22,141 nt of DNA from IMG/VR virus record IMGVR_UViG_3300042987_000942, positions 1 to 22,141 of that record; one strand, written 5' to 3'. Each line of letters starts with the position of its first letter. The stretch's first letter is position 1. Source of the DNA: a virus. Both the position numbers and the translations under genes were made by a program. This document shows, piece after piece, positions 15,166 to 21,456 of the stretch. Below the pieces are notes generated by a model. It did no database searches and was not told where the DNA came from. It saw nothing but the letters and a program-made list of their open reading frames with translations.

Positions 15166-15385
15166 CTGGGAAAGTGTAAACCCGCTTACAGTATGCGTTG
15201 GCGACGTTCTACGCGTCAAATTAGATGCCTACAGATCAGACGCTGGCAAAATTCACAACGGGAGAATAGTAAAAGTCAATCAAATTAAAGACGGGGACGT
15301 GTACGTCACAACGGTTGACTACAAAAGCCCTCACATACAAACAGCTAGGCATTCTCCATACGTTCTAGAAAGAGCGGTTAGATAG
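15152..15385 (+). CDS. Small beta-rich protein of unknown function
   Basis: This 77-residue protein (MKANSWESVNPLTVCVGDVL...) alternates short strands: VGDVLRVKLD, GRIVKVNQI and GDVYVTTVDY, ending SPYVLERAVR. The pattern suggests a small beta-barrel, possibly SH3-like. The ATG at 15152 has GGAG 5 nt upstream and overlaps the previous gene by 14 bp. No named family is recognised. Confidence 0.68.
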   Translation: MKANSWESVNPLTVCVGDVLRVKLDAYRSDAGKIHNGRIVKVNQIKDGDVYVTTVDYKSPHIQTARHSPYVLERAVR

Positions 15386-15391
15386 GTAAAA

Positions 15392-15742
15392 ATGCTAAAT
15401 AGCGTTTTAACAAGATTTGTTCACCAAGGGTTTCCTCCAGAAATTAAGTGCGAATCTGGGTGGTATGACTTGATAAGAAGCCTTGATGCAGAACTCTCTG
15501 CCATCGACCCGACATATACTATCTATCAGATAAAAGAAAAATTTGGAGTGCTTAGAGTGTATGTCGAGTCGTCTGCTTCAAAAAAGAAAATTGAAAAGAT
15601 GAATCAGATTATTCGTAAGTACGAGCTTTTGTCGTCTACAGTGTGTGAAATAACAGGCACTTCAGGCAGACTTATGAGAAAAGACGGAGTGTACAAAACA
15701 CTGAATCCGCATAAAGCACCAAACGGTTACGAAATAGTTTGA
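15392..15742 (+). CDS. Conserved phage protein with GWYDLI / IKEKFGVLRVYV motif
   Basis: This 116-residue protein matches from memory a widespread phage family of unknown function with the pattern CGDGWY-x-LI, then Q-x-KEKFG-x-LR-Y, then S-x-x-x-CE-x-CG. Here those read CESGWYDLIRSL (20-31), YQIKEKFGVLRVYV (45-58) and SSTVCEITGTSG (81-92). The second cysteine of the usual CExCG pair is Thr, so any zinc site is reduced. The function is unknown. It begins 6 nt after the preceding gene, with AGG 5 nt upstream. Confidence 0.72.
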   Translation: MLNSVLTRFVHQGFPPEIKCESGWYDLIRSLDAELSAIDPTYTIYQIKEKFGVLRVYVESSASKKKIEKMNQIIRKYELLSSTVCEITGTSGRLMRKDGVYKTLNPHKAPNGYEIV

Positions 15743-15745
15743 CCT

Positions 15746-15958
15746 ATGAAAAGAATACTAGTTAGAAGTGCCGTACGCTGCCTGGTCTGCGGAGTTGTAA
15801 TAGAGTCAAAACACAGACGAGACTACGTCAGGTGCGAATGCCCAAGCGACAGCGATACGTCTGTGACAATAGATGGTGGACTATTGTACCAAAAAATTGG
15901 ATACGGAATTAGATCAGAATTTGAAGACATTTCAGAGTGGGAAGAGTACGAAAAATGA
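15746..15958 (+). CDS. Small zinc-finger-like phage protein (DUF7695-like)
   Basis: This 70-residue protein has CLVCGVVIESKHRRDYVRCECPSD with four Cys (12, 15, 30, 32), then VTIDGGLLYQKIGY. A treble-clef-like knuckle followed by 'DGG-x-x-Y-x-R/K-x-G' is a pattern I associate with a small uncharacterised phage family (DUF7695). It probably binds zinc; its partner is unknown. It starts 4 nt after the preceding stop, and its stop overlaps the next ATG. Confidence 0.7.
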   Translation: MKRILVRSAVRCLVCGVVIESKHRRDYVRCECPSDSDTSVTIDGGLLYQKIGYGIRSEFEDISEWEEYEK

Positions 15959-16152
15959 TACGAGCAACACTAACAGTAGAAGTAGCAGAGAGTACCCTTG
16001 AAAAGATAATGAGTGCACTACTCCATGAGTGGCGAACATTCACGTTGGACGCAGAAGCTACTTTACCGCATGACGCGGAAATATCAATTAGTAAACTTGA
16101 GGGCGAAGAATCGTATACTGCAAAGCTGTACTTAAGAATTCGAGTTGACTGA
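15955..16152 (+). CDS. Small protein of unknown function
   Basis: This 65-residue protein runs MIRATLTVEVAESTLEKIM... and is followed by KLYLRIRVD, a beta-alpha-beta arrangement compatible with a small ferredoxin-like fold. The ATG overlaps the previous stop (ATGA). No motif suggests a function. It is unremarkable except for being tightly packed between its neighbours. Confidence 0.62.
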   Translation: MIRATLTVEVAESTLEKIMSALLHEWRTFTLDAEATLPHDAEISISKLEGEESYTAKLYLRIRVD

Positions 16153-16480
16153 CGTGCTGCCTAGAGAAGAAATGCTTATTGAAGCGTCTAAGATAATTTC
16201 AGGCCAACGTGATAAGCAGTACGGCGGGCCTGAAGACAACTTTGGAAGAATTGCGCAGATTTGGAGCGCTATCTTTGGCAGAAAGTTTACTAAAGAAGAC
16301 GTTGCTATTGCAATGATTGCAGTTAAGATCGCGAGGTACGCGTCTGACTACGGTTTTCAACCAGACACTTGGACTGACATTGCCGGCTACGCGGCTTGTG
16401 GCTATGAAGTCGGCAAAAATGCGCAGACCTTGCAAAGATCGCAGTATATAGTTTCTAAAGCTACGGGAGATGAATACTAA
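16145..16480 (+). CDS. DUF6378-type phage protein
   Basis: This 111-residue protein has the pattern EASKIISGQRDKQYGGPEDNFGRIAQIWSAIFG, then DVAIAMIAVKIARYAS and WTDIAGYAACGYE. It matches a common phage family (DUF6378) whose helical layout resembles all-alpha NTP pyrophosphatases, though activity is unproven. The start is uncertain: TTG 16145, GTG 16154 and ATG 16172 all share the frame, and none has a strong ribosome site. I give the longest. The stop overlaps the methyltransferase ATG by one base. Confidence 0.78.
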   Translation: MTDVLPREEMLIEASKIISGQRDKQYGGPEDNFGRIAQIWSAIFGRKFTKEDVAIAMIAVKIARYASDYGFQPDTWTDIAGYAACGYEVGKNAQTLQRSQYIVSKATGDEY

Positions 16481-17709
16481 TGAAATTTTCTGACTGCAAC
16501 GGTCTTGCCGGCTTTATGAGCCTTGGGTTTGTCCGTGCCGGAATGGACATGAACGTTCGAACTGGGACACTTAACTTTGGAAACCCAGTCGCTGAAGTAA
16601 ATAGAAAGCACCTAGGAGACGGGTGGCTGTCGTTTTTTTCTGAAGACTCAAATGAGTGGCCGACCGAAACAGACACCGACGCTGTGATTGGCTGCCCACC
16701 GTGCTCAGGCTGGTCGCTATGGTCTGGCCCAGCTAACCGCGGGCCGGACGCGGCGGCTCATGAGCATACTCGAGCGTTTATGAGGTACGCTGCCCGTGTA
16801 AAACCAAAGATAGTCGTGTTCGAGTGTGTGCAACAGGCCTACACTCAAGGGCGCGCTGTCATGGCGCAGTACAGACAGATGCTTGAAGAACTTTCTGGCA
16901 AAAAATACGATCTTTATCACGTTAAGCACAACAATCTTCAACTTGGCGGGTTTTCGTACAGAATGAGATACTTCTGGGTAGCTGTTGAAGAAGGGATGAA
17001 GTTTGGGGCTCATGCAGAAACTCCAAAAGAGCTGCCAAAGATGATTGATGTAATTGGCGACTTAGAGCACCTTGAGATCACTTGGAATAAGCAAAAGTAT
17101 TCTGGTGAACCTTCAAATTTTGTTGCTAACTTGAGAAATCAAGACGGATATGTAGACGGCCACATGTGCCGTGACAATCTTGAGAAGCAGCGGATTGATG
17201 AAATATTTGAGATCATCGGTAACGAAGGATGGAAGCCGATGGCCCCAATGAATGAAGCGCTTAAAGCCGCTGTTGAAAAAAATGGAGACAAGTTTCCGCA
17301 GTCGTGGCTGACAAAAGAGAAAAAAATTAGAGAAAACGACTATTACATGGGCTTTTCGCTGCCAGCTCGTTGGGACGCCGAATCTTTCTGCCACGTAATG
17401 ACTGGCAGTGCTCTTGATCACGTCGTTCATCCGACTCAGCCAAGAAGAATAACTCACAGGGAAGCTGCAAGAATTCAAGGACTGCCAGACGACTGGGAAT
17501 TTGCTAGCGTGAAAGATTACACGCCACTTGGGGCGACGTGGGGCAAAGCAGTAGCTGTTCAGGCCGCGACCTGGATTGGTGAAGCTACTGTAGCCGCTCT
17601 AAACGGTCAGCCAAACGGCCCTCAAGGAGAGCTTATTGGCGATAGAGAATGGCTTCTTGACACAGACAAGGGTTTTAGCAGGAACTTTGTAAAAAAGAAC
17701 TACTATTAG
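16480..17709 (+). CDS. DNA (cytosine-5-)-methyltransferase
   Basis: This 409-residue SAM-dependent enzyme has C5-methyltransferase motifs in order: I GLAGFMSLGFVRAGM (8-22), IV IGCPPCSGWS with catalytic Cys75, VI FECV with Glu115 (usually ENV), VIII GGFSYRMRYFWVAV (Arg161, Arg163), then a long target-recognition region (about 180-320), IX RRITHREAARIQGLPDDW and X WGKAVAVQAATWIG. Motif I departs from the usual DLFAGxGG, with FSDCNGLAGF in its place, and an extra VRTGTLNFGNP strand follows it. The target site cannot be read from sequence. No restriction partner is adjacent, so it is a solitary methyltransferase that could protect against host restriction. If the phage replaces C by hydroxymethylcytosine, this gene needs explaining. 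Confidence 0.9.
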   Translation: MKFSDCNGLAGFMSLGFVRAGMDMNVRTGTLNFGNPVAEVNRKHLGDGWLSFFSEDSNEWPTETDTDAVIGCPPCSGWSLWSGPANRGPDAAAHEHTRAFMRYAARVKPKIVVFECVQQAYTQGRAVMAQYRQMLEELSGKKYDLYHVKHNNLQLGGFSYRMRYFWVAVEEGMKFGAHAETPKELPKMIDVIGDLEHLEITWNKQKYSGEPSNFVANLRNQDGYVDGHMCRDNLEKQRIDEIFEIIGNEGWKPMAPMNEALKAAVEKNGDKFPQSWLTKEKKIRENDYYMGFSLPARWDAESFCHVMTGSALDHVVHPTQPRRITHREAARIQGLPDDWEFASVKDYTPLGATWGKAVAVQAATWIGEATVAALNGQPNGPQGELIGDREWLLDTDKGFSRNFVKKNYY

Positions 17710-17728
17710 AAATAATGCAAAAAGTACG

Positions 17729-17758
17729 TCACAGATTTTCTAGCTACTTCCGTATAAT
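17729..17758 (+). promoter_or_regulatory. Candidate promoter before the MSMEG_6728-like gene
   Basis: TATAAT (17753-17758) is preceded by TCACAG (17729-17734) with 18 nt between, identical in motif and spacing to 3006-3035. The ATG at 17788 follows 29 nt after the -10, with GGAG at 17778-17781. Confidence 0.6.
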
Positions 17759-17787
17759 ATGTGAAGCATCTAGTGATGGAGTGACAC

Positions 17788-18300
17788 ATGCAATCATTTC
17801 TTGTATCAACATCCTCGTTTGAGGAAACCGCAGCAATTCTTGACAACAAGCGCTTGCACAAGCAAACACTTGAAGCGTGGCAGTGCCTTCTTACTATTAC
17901 GCAGCAAGATCCAGAAGGTAACTACAGAAACCCAAAAGGCTGGGTAAATCACCCTGTAGTCAAGATGTGGCGAGGCTATGAAACTGTGTTTGTTTCTTAC
18001 ATGTCAGCCACGTACTTTGAGTGGCGCTCTCGTGGCTACAAGTCTACATTACTCGACAAGATCTATAAAACATACGATCTAGCAGTTAGTAGAGGCACTA
18101 TCTCAAATGACTTTATTCTTCCTCCATGGATTGTAGACACTGACTACTTTTCCCGTCTGTGCAGCACGCATAGAACTGCTTTGTTGTGCAAAAACTATGA
18201 GTGGTACTCAAAGTTTAATTGGCAAGAAGACACTGGATCTCGACCAGAAACATACGAGTACCTATGGCCGCATCTCGGCGGGTACTACGTAGCCGCGTAA
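17788..18300 (+). CDS. MSMEG_6728/Pyr_excise-type protein (pyrimidine-dimer glycosylase-related)
   Basis: This 170-residue protein has the family landmarks MQSFLVSTSSFEETAAILDNKRLHKQTLEAWQCL, then WVNHPVVKMWRGYETVFVSYMSATYFEWRSRGY, then LPPWIVDTDYFSRLCSTHRTALLCKNYEWYSKF. Actinobacterial members are called MSMEG_6728 family. They are related to the T4 endonuclease V (pyrimidine dimer DNA glycosylase/AP lyase) group, which repairs UV damage. That activity is not proven for this subfamily, and the classical N-terminal catalytic Thr of T4 endonuclease V is not evident here. It has its own promoter and ribosome site, so it can be expressed apart from the methyltransferase operon. Confidence 0.8.
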   Translation: MQSFLVSTSSFEETAAILDNKRLHKQTLEAWQCLLTITQQDPEGNYRNPKGWVNHPVVKMWRGYETVFVSYMSATYFEWRSRGYKSTLLDKIYKTYDLAVSRGTISNDFILPPWIVDTDYFSRLCSTHRTALLCKNYEWYSKFNWQEDTGSRPETYEYLWPHLGGYYVAA

Positions 18301-18315
18301 AATTCCACCACTGGC

Positions 18316-18334
18316 CTTAGAAATGACTTCTAAG
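18316..18334 (+). repeat. Short inverted repeat after the MSMEG_6728-like gene
   Basis: CTTAGAA (18316-18322) and TTCTAAG (18328-18334) form a perfect 7-bp stem with a 5-nt loop, 15 nt after the stop codon. No U-tract follows, so if it terminates transcription it does so weakly; an operator is the other option. Confidence 0.45.
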
Positions 18335-18378
18335 ATCGTCAAACTATAGTCAAGGAAAAGACTACCGCTTTCAACTAA

Positions 18379-18399
18379 GACGGTATACAATGTACCGTC
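18379..18399 (+). promoter_or_regulatory. Hairpin abutting the start codon, with a -10-like core
   Basis: GACGGTA (18379-18385) pairs perfectly with TACCGTC (18393-18399), and the ATG begins at 18400. The centre reads TACAAT (18386-18391), a -10-like hexamer placed so that transcription would begin at about the ATG. There is no Shine-Dalgarno sequence. The element may be promoter and operator of a leaderless mRNA. Confidence 0.5.
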
Positions 18400-18750
18400 A
18401 TGAAAGATTCACGAATTGGCGAGTCACTTTGGCTCGAGTGGTTTGGCTACTACTACGAGTCGCGCGATGAAGACTCAGTAGTTTTCTATACAAACGACCA
18501 CGTAGATCTTGACAACGATGTTGTCAAACGAGCACTAGCTTCTGCTGTCCAGCGCGAAGGCATAGCAGTCTCTCTTGGAGAAGGCTACAAAATGGTCGAA
18601 TCTGCAAAAATACATACTGGGTACTCAGGAGAATTTGAAGACGAGTTGCTACCTGCCGAGTGTGACAATAGTGGAGAGACGTACTACGGAGACACTCTTA
18701 TCAATGTCACACCGACAACTTGGGTAGAAATCGTATGCCAAAGCACATAG
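18400..18750 (+). CDS. Acidic protein of unknown function, possibly from a leaderless mRNA
   Basis: This 116-residue protein (MKDSRIGESLWLEWFGYYYE...) has several aromatic strands, an acidic middle (DEDSVVFYTNDHVDLDNDVV) and the end TPTTWVEIVCQST. There is no signal peptide, membrane segment or known motif. Its ATG sits directly against a perfect inverted repeat and lacks a ribosome site. It overlaps the WhiB-like gene by 16 bp, so the two are probably co-expressed. Size and acidity are compatible with a host-takeover or antirepressor protein, but that is speculation. Confidence 0.68.
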   Translation: MKDSRIGESLWLEWFGYYYESRDEDSVVFYTNDHVDLDNDVVKRALASAVQREGIAVSLGEGYKMVESAKIHTGYSGEFEDELLPAECDNSGETYYGDTLINVTPTTWVEIVCQST

Positions 18751-19220
18751 ATAGCTGGTCTTGGAGAGAAAACGCCGAGTGCGCGAAACCAGAAAATTCT
18801 CACTTAAAACCGTTTTTCTTTTCTGACGTGCCTCGAGAAAAATACGATGCTAGAAATCTGTGCTACACGTGTGACGTTAGAAAAGACTGTCTTAAATACG
18901 CACTAGAAAACAAAGAGTTGTGGGGTGTATGGGGCGGAAAAGATGAAGCTGACATTAGAAGAGCTTTGTCAGTTTCTCATGAAGGAAAAGAAATTAGAAG
19001 AACTAGGTTTCCAAACTGCCCGTACTGCGGGGCACGGCCAGGGAAATTGACAGTTATTGTGGCGCCTACGCCAGAAGGCGGGAGATGGTCTACAATGAAA
19101 CTCGTGCAGTGCACCGCGTGCGAGTTTACTTGGAGAAGTAGAACTAGCGCGAACGCCGTGACAGCGTATCACGCGGGGAAGAAAAAATCTAAGAAGCCTG
19201 CTGGTCCGCAGACTTCTTAG
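18735..19220 (+). CDS. WhiB-like iron-sulfur regulator with added C-terminal zinc ribbon
   Basis: Residues 1-75 are a WhiB domain: Cys16 (NAECA), Cys43-x-x-Cys46 and Cys52 (NLCYTCDVRKDCLKYAL) form the 4Fe-4S site, followed by the turn GVWGGKDE (64-71). WhiB proteins are confined to actinobacteria and their phages and bind the host primary sigma factor. Residues 85-135 add CPYC...CTAC (Cys95, Cys98, Cys126, Cys129), a zinc-ribbon layout not usual in WhiB, and the tail is Lys-rich. Phage WhiB proteins can block host WhiB function or exclude other phages. I chose ATG 18735 over TTG 18720; neither has a strong ribosome site. The stop lies in the palindrome shared with the opposite-strand gene. 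Confidence 0.9.
   Translation: MPKHIDSWSWRENAECAKPENSHLKPFFFSDVPREKYDARNLCYTCDVRKDCLKYALENKELWGVWGGKDEADIRRALSVSHEGKEIRRTRFPNCPYCGARPGKLTVIVAPTPEGGRWSTMKLVQCTACEFTWRSRTSANAVTAYHAGKKKSKKPAGPQTS
19189..19220 (-). terminator. Intrinsic terminator of the minus-strand operon, shared by two convergent stop codons
   Basis: On the minus strand, 19220-19209 pairs with 19200-19189 (8 bp, one C-A mismatch, 4 bp) with loop and closing bases between. It is followed at 19188-19181 by A, six Us and C. This is a textbook intrinsic terminator for minus-strand transcripts. On the plus strand the U-tract becomes an A-tract in front of the stem and the far side (CGTCTATTTC) is only mildly U-rich, so plus-strand termination is weaker. 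Confidence 0.82.
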
Positions 19221-19347
19221 CGTCTATTTCACTGTTCAGTGCTGCAATTGTTGCTTCTAAAATAGCAATTCTCTGGGCTTGCTGAGCTACCTGTGAAGAA
19301 AGACTATCTACAATCTTTTGAACGTCAAGTTGCAAGTTATCGGCCAT
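19189..19347 (-). CDS. Small coiled-coil protein (52 residues)
   Basis: This protein reads MADNLQLDVQKIVDSLSSQV, then AQQAQRIAILEATIAALNSE, then IDAKKSADQQAS. Hydrophobic residues fall at heptad positions (V9, I12, V13, L16, V20 and I27, I29, L30, I34, L37), so it should form a coiled coil. It starts 13 nt after the minus-strand glycosyltransferase stop without a clear ribosome site, which points to translational coupling. Its stop codon lies in the terminator stem and overlaps the WhiB-like gene by 32 bp. Small coiled coils of this type sit next to lysis or tail genes in many phages. The function is unknown. Coding status is supported by heptads, spacing and the terminator. Confidence 0.62.
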   Translation of the reverse strand: MADNLQLDVQKIVDSLSSQVAQQAQRIAILEATIAALNSEIDAKKSADQQAS

Positions 19348-19360
19348 GCTGCTATTTTAC

Positions 19361-20146
19361 TTACTTAAGCCCAAGAGTGCTGCATCTTTTGTCAATTAAG
19401 TCCGAGTATTTTGAAGAGATCTGCTGAACTAATTCCTGTATCAATGCGTTTCTCTGTCGCTGCGTAGTGTGGTCGCTAATGTGCTGCTTATACAGCATTT
19501 TTTTGACGTGTGCGCATTTTGTTGTTAGAAATGTTCTAATGAACAGTTCGTAGTCGTCGGCAACTGTCAAATTTTTATTGTGCCCGTTGAGAGATCTATA
19601 GGTGTCTGCTCTCCACGCGCGCACGTGATTAGGTGCCGAAACTATGTGTTTTAGCGTTGTAGCGTTCAACTCCGGCGATGACATAACCCATACCTTGTGC
19701 TCGTCTGACCAGTAGTCTGAGCCATAACCAAATCCCCACCCGGGTGGGTACCTCCCAGACTGGCCATTTGGCAGTAGTTCACACCAGTCAGAGTAGACAA
19801 ATCCAACTGACTCGTCTTTTGAAAACTCCTCATGTATAAGTTGAAGAGCGTCACTTGTTAGTTCGTCGTCGTGGTCTAGTTCAACTAGTATGTCTCCGTT
19901 TGAAACCATAAACCCGCGGCGTTTTACTTCACCGATTGATCCAGAATGAACATGAGATTTGTGAGCAGATATTTTGTATCTTTCGTCAGACGCGAACCCG
20001 TAGACCTGACGCCACACGGCGTCGGTAGTTGAGTCGTCCCATACAACCCACTCCCAGTCTTTAAACGTTTGTGACTTAAGAGAAGCCCAGGTTCTTGCTA
20101 GAACGTTGTAGTCAGTGTTGTACGTTGGAGTGATTACAGAAATCAT
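19361..20146 (-). CDS. Family 2 (GT-A) glycosyltransferase
   Basis: This 261-residue protein has the GT2 start MISVITPTYNTDYNVLARTWASLKSQTFKDWEW, nucleotide-binding VVWDDSTTD (34-42), GSIGEVKRRGF, the metal site ELDHDDE (89-95, DxD type) and an acceptor-side ADDYELFIRT (about 216-225). The last residues are helical and basic. It would transfer a sugar from a nucleotide-sugar to an unknown acceptor. It differs in fold from the two GT-B-like proteins encoded at 12456-14692. It lies downstream of the endolysin, so tail or capsid glycosylation, or change of the host envelope, is as likely as DNA modification. The ATG at 20146 has AAGAAAG upstream. Confidence 0.88.
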   Translation of the reverse strand: MISVITPTYNTDYNVLARTWASLKSQTFKDWEWVVWDDSTTDAVWRQVYGFASDERYKISAHKSHVHSGSIGEVKRRGFMVSNGDILVELDHDDELTSDALQLIHEEFSKDESVGFVYSDWCELLPNGQSGRYPPGWGFGYGSDYWSDEHKVWVMSSPELNATTLKHIVSAPNHVRAWRADTYRSLNGHNKNLTVADDYELFIRTFLTTKCAHVKKMLYKQHISDHTTQRQRNALIQELVQQISSKYSDLIDKRCSTLGLK

Positions 20147-20183
20147 GCTTTCTTTTGTTCTGTATACGACAAAACTTAGCTAC

Positions 20184-20684
20184 TTACTTGAGCCCTTCGA
20201 GAGCTTTAGTGATTTCTGTTAGAATGTCTGTGAATACTTTTTCTACCTTAGCTGGGTCGTTTGCCATTTCCGGCGAAATTTCGTAGTGCACCCAGTTGCC
20301 GCCAGGGCCGATCATGTTCTTATCGTAGACTTTCCACGCGTCGCGATCGCAACGGTAGCCGGCGCCAAAGCCTTTAGTCTGCATATAGTGACCTTTGTAG
20401 TCGTGGATCTCTTCAATACCCAGTCGATCACGCCAGTCGAACAAAAACGCCGTAGCCTCTTTGCACTGCTTGGCGTCTCCACCAAGGTCGCAGGCACGCC
20501 CTGTAGCGTGAACTGATAGTGGCGGGGTAGCGCTACCAGATCCGCGAACTGCGCGATTAGCGTAGATCCCGAGATTTTTCATTCCAAACAAGAAGCACAT
20601 GAGGTTCTGAAATGATTGTGTCCCTGGTTTGGCCCCTGTGACACCGGCGGCGTCTTTGTTCCCTGTGTACGGTCTCTTAGCCAT
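20184..20684 (-). CDS. Endolysin, M15/VanY-type peptidase (L-alanyl-D-glutamate or D-Ala-D-Ala peptidase)
   Basis: This 166-residue zinc peptidase has LSVHATGRACDLGG (the S-x-H-x-x-G-x-A-x-D motif; His59, Asp66), an acidic EEIHDYKGHY near 91-100 and WVHYEISPEM near the end (His133, Glu135). These are the zinc ligands and base of the M15/DD-peptidase family, here cutting cell-wall peptides at lysis. There is no separate wall-binding domain or signal peptide. I chose ATG 20684 because GGAGG lies 6 nt upstream, the strongest ribosome site in the window; a TTG at 20696 would overlap it. No holin is recognised nearby. A consensus promoter precedes it at 20715-20743. Confidence 0.88.
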   Translation of the reverse strand: MAKRPYTGNKDAAGVTGAKPGTQSFQNLMCFLFGMKNLGIYANRAVRGSGSATPPLSVHATGRACDLGGDAKQCKEATAFLFDWRDRLGIEEIHDYKGHYMQTKGFGAGYRCDRDAWKVYDKNMIGPGGNWVHYEISPEMANDPAKVEKVFTDILTEITKALEGLK

Positions 20685-20714
20685 TTTTTCCTCCAAATTG
20701 TTTGTAGTCTTTAC

Positions 20715-20743
20715 ATTTTACCTTATTTTGTAGCCATTGTCAT
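20715..20743 (-). promoter_or_regulatory. Sigma70-type promoter for the endolysin gene
   Basis: On the minus strand, ATGACA (20743-20738) and TAAAAT (20720-20715) are separated by exactly 17 nt. Transcription would start near 20708, giving a leader of about 24 nt with GGAGG at 20694-20690 and ATG at 20684. This is the most canonical promoter seen in the window. Confidence 0.65.
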
Positions 20744-20808
20744 CTTAGGTATTTTACTTTCATTTACTGGCACAACAAGTAGTAGCGACAGTGGCAGTAG
20801 ACTATTAG

Positions 20809-21450
20809 TTAGTTTGGATGAGCGTGAAACTCGGTGCTGCACTCCAAAAATGAACTCAGAATTAGCTTGTCCGACGATATGGTAAGCAACGATTCGTGCG
20901 GGTACATCCAGTGCGCTGGAAACACAACAACGCCGCCTTTTTCTGGTTTTACTTTTAGATTTTGATACGGAAAGTACGTTTCACCGCCTTCTTCGACAGT
21001 GTTAACATAGCACACGATGGCGCCGACTCGTCGGTGAACCCGATAAACCCACTGCTGACCGTCAACATGTTCGCGGTAGTATCCGTCATTTTGTTTATAC
21101 ATTTGCCACAGATACCCGGTGTCAGTGATACCGGGGGCCTCAGCCAGATATTTGAATCTTCCTAGATATTCTGAAATCACCGGCCGCAGTTCTTGGTAGA
21201 TAAGTTCATCGATGCGAGAGCGCTCGGTCTTAACACTAGCACTGGTGTCCGAACTGTTCCAGTAGCCTTCCTGGTCCATTGTGTTTTTCCAGCGCTCACC
21301 GCCTGGTGTCAAAGGCTTACCTGAGATCGTCACTCCTGGCCTTGCTAGATCAAGGTTGCTGTAGTAGAAAGACCAAATTACGTCGCACAACTCGTCACTG
21401 AGCCCGTGCTCGTAAAAGATAATACCGTTGCCATAGTCTCTGGGCTTCAT
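20809..21450 (-). CDS. 2-oxoglutarate/Fe(II) oxygenase, prolyl-4-hydroxylase-like
   Basis: This 213-residue double-stranded beta-helix oxygenase has iron ligands His128-x-Asp130 (YREHVDG) and His185 (MYPHESL), with Lys195 (SSDKLIL) to bind 2-oxoglutarate. The sequences AIVCYVNTVEEGGETYFP and KGGVVVFPAH are typical of the prolyl 4-hydroxylase/phage P4H group. It would hydroxylate a protein side chain, or possibly another substrate, using oxygen. P4H-like proteins are frequent in aquatic phages and their targets are mostly unknown. The ATG at 21450 has GAGG upstream and follows the preceding stop by 6 nt. It ends 112 nt before the endolysin promoter region. Confidence 0.9.
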   Translation of the reverse strand: MKPRDYGNGIIFYEHGLSDELCDVIWSFYYSNLDLARPGVTISGKPLTPGGERWKNTMDQEGYWNSSDTSASVKTERSRIDELIYQELRPVISEYLGRFKYLAEAPGITDTGYLWQMYKQNDGYYREHVDGQQWVYRVHRRVGAIVCYVNTVEEGGETYFPYQNLKVKPEKGGVVVFPAHWMYPHESLLTISSDKLILSSFLECSTEFHAHPN

Positions 21451-21456
21451 ACGTCC

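Noticed and set aside
20684-20696. TTG start for the endolysin four codons upstream
   Set aside because: It would overlap the strong GGAGG ribosome site that is correctly placed for ATG 20684.
20616-20885. Plus-strand frame with a hydrophobic segment (VAIVILGILLSF) beside the endolysin, a possible holin
   Set aside because: It is antisense to the endolysin and oxygenase genes and would require translation against the local operon. The region it covers is better explained by the endolysin promoter and leader. A holin is expected elsewhere.
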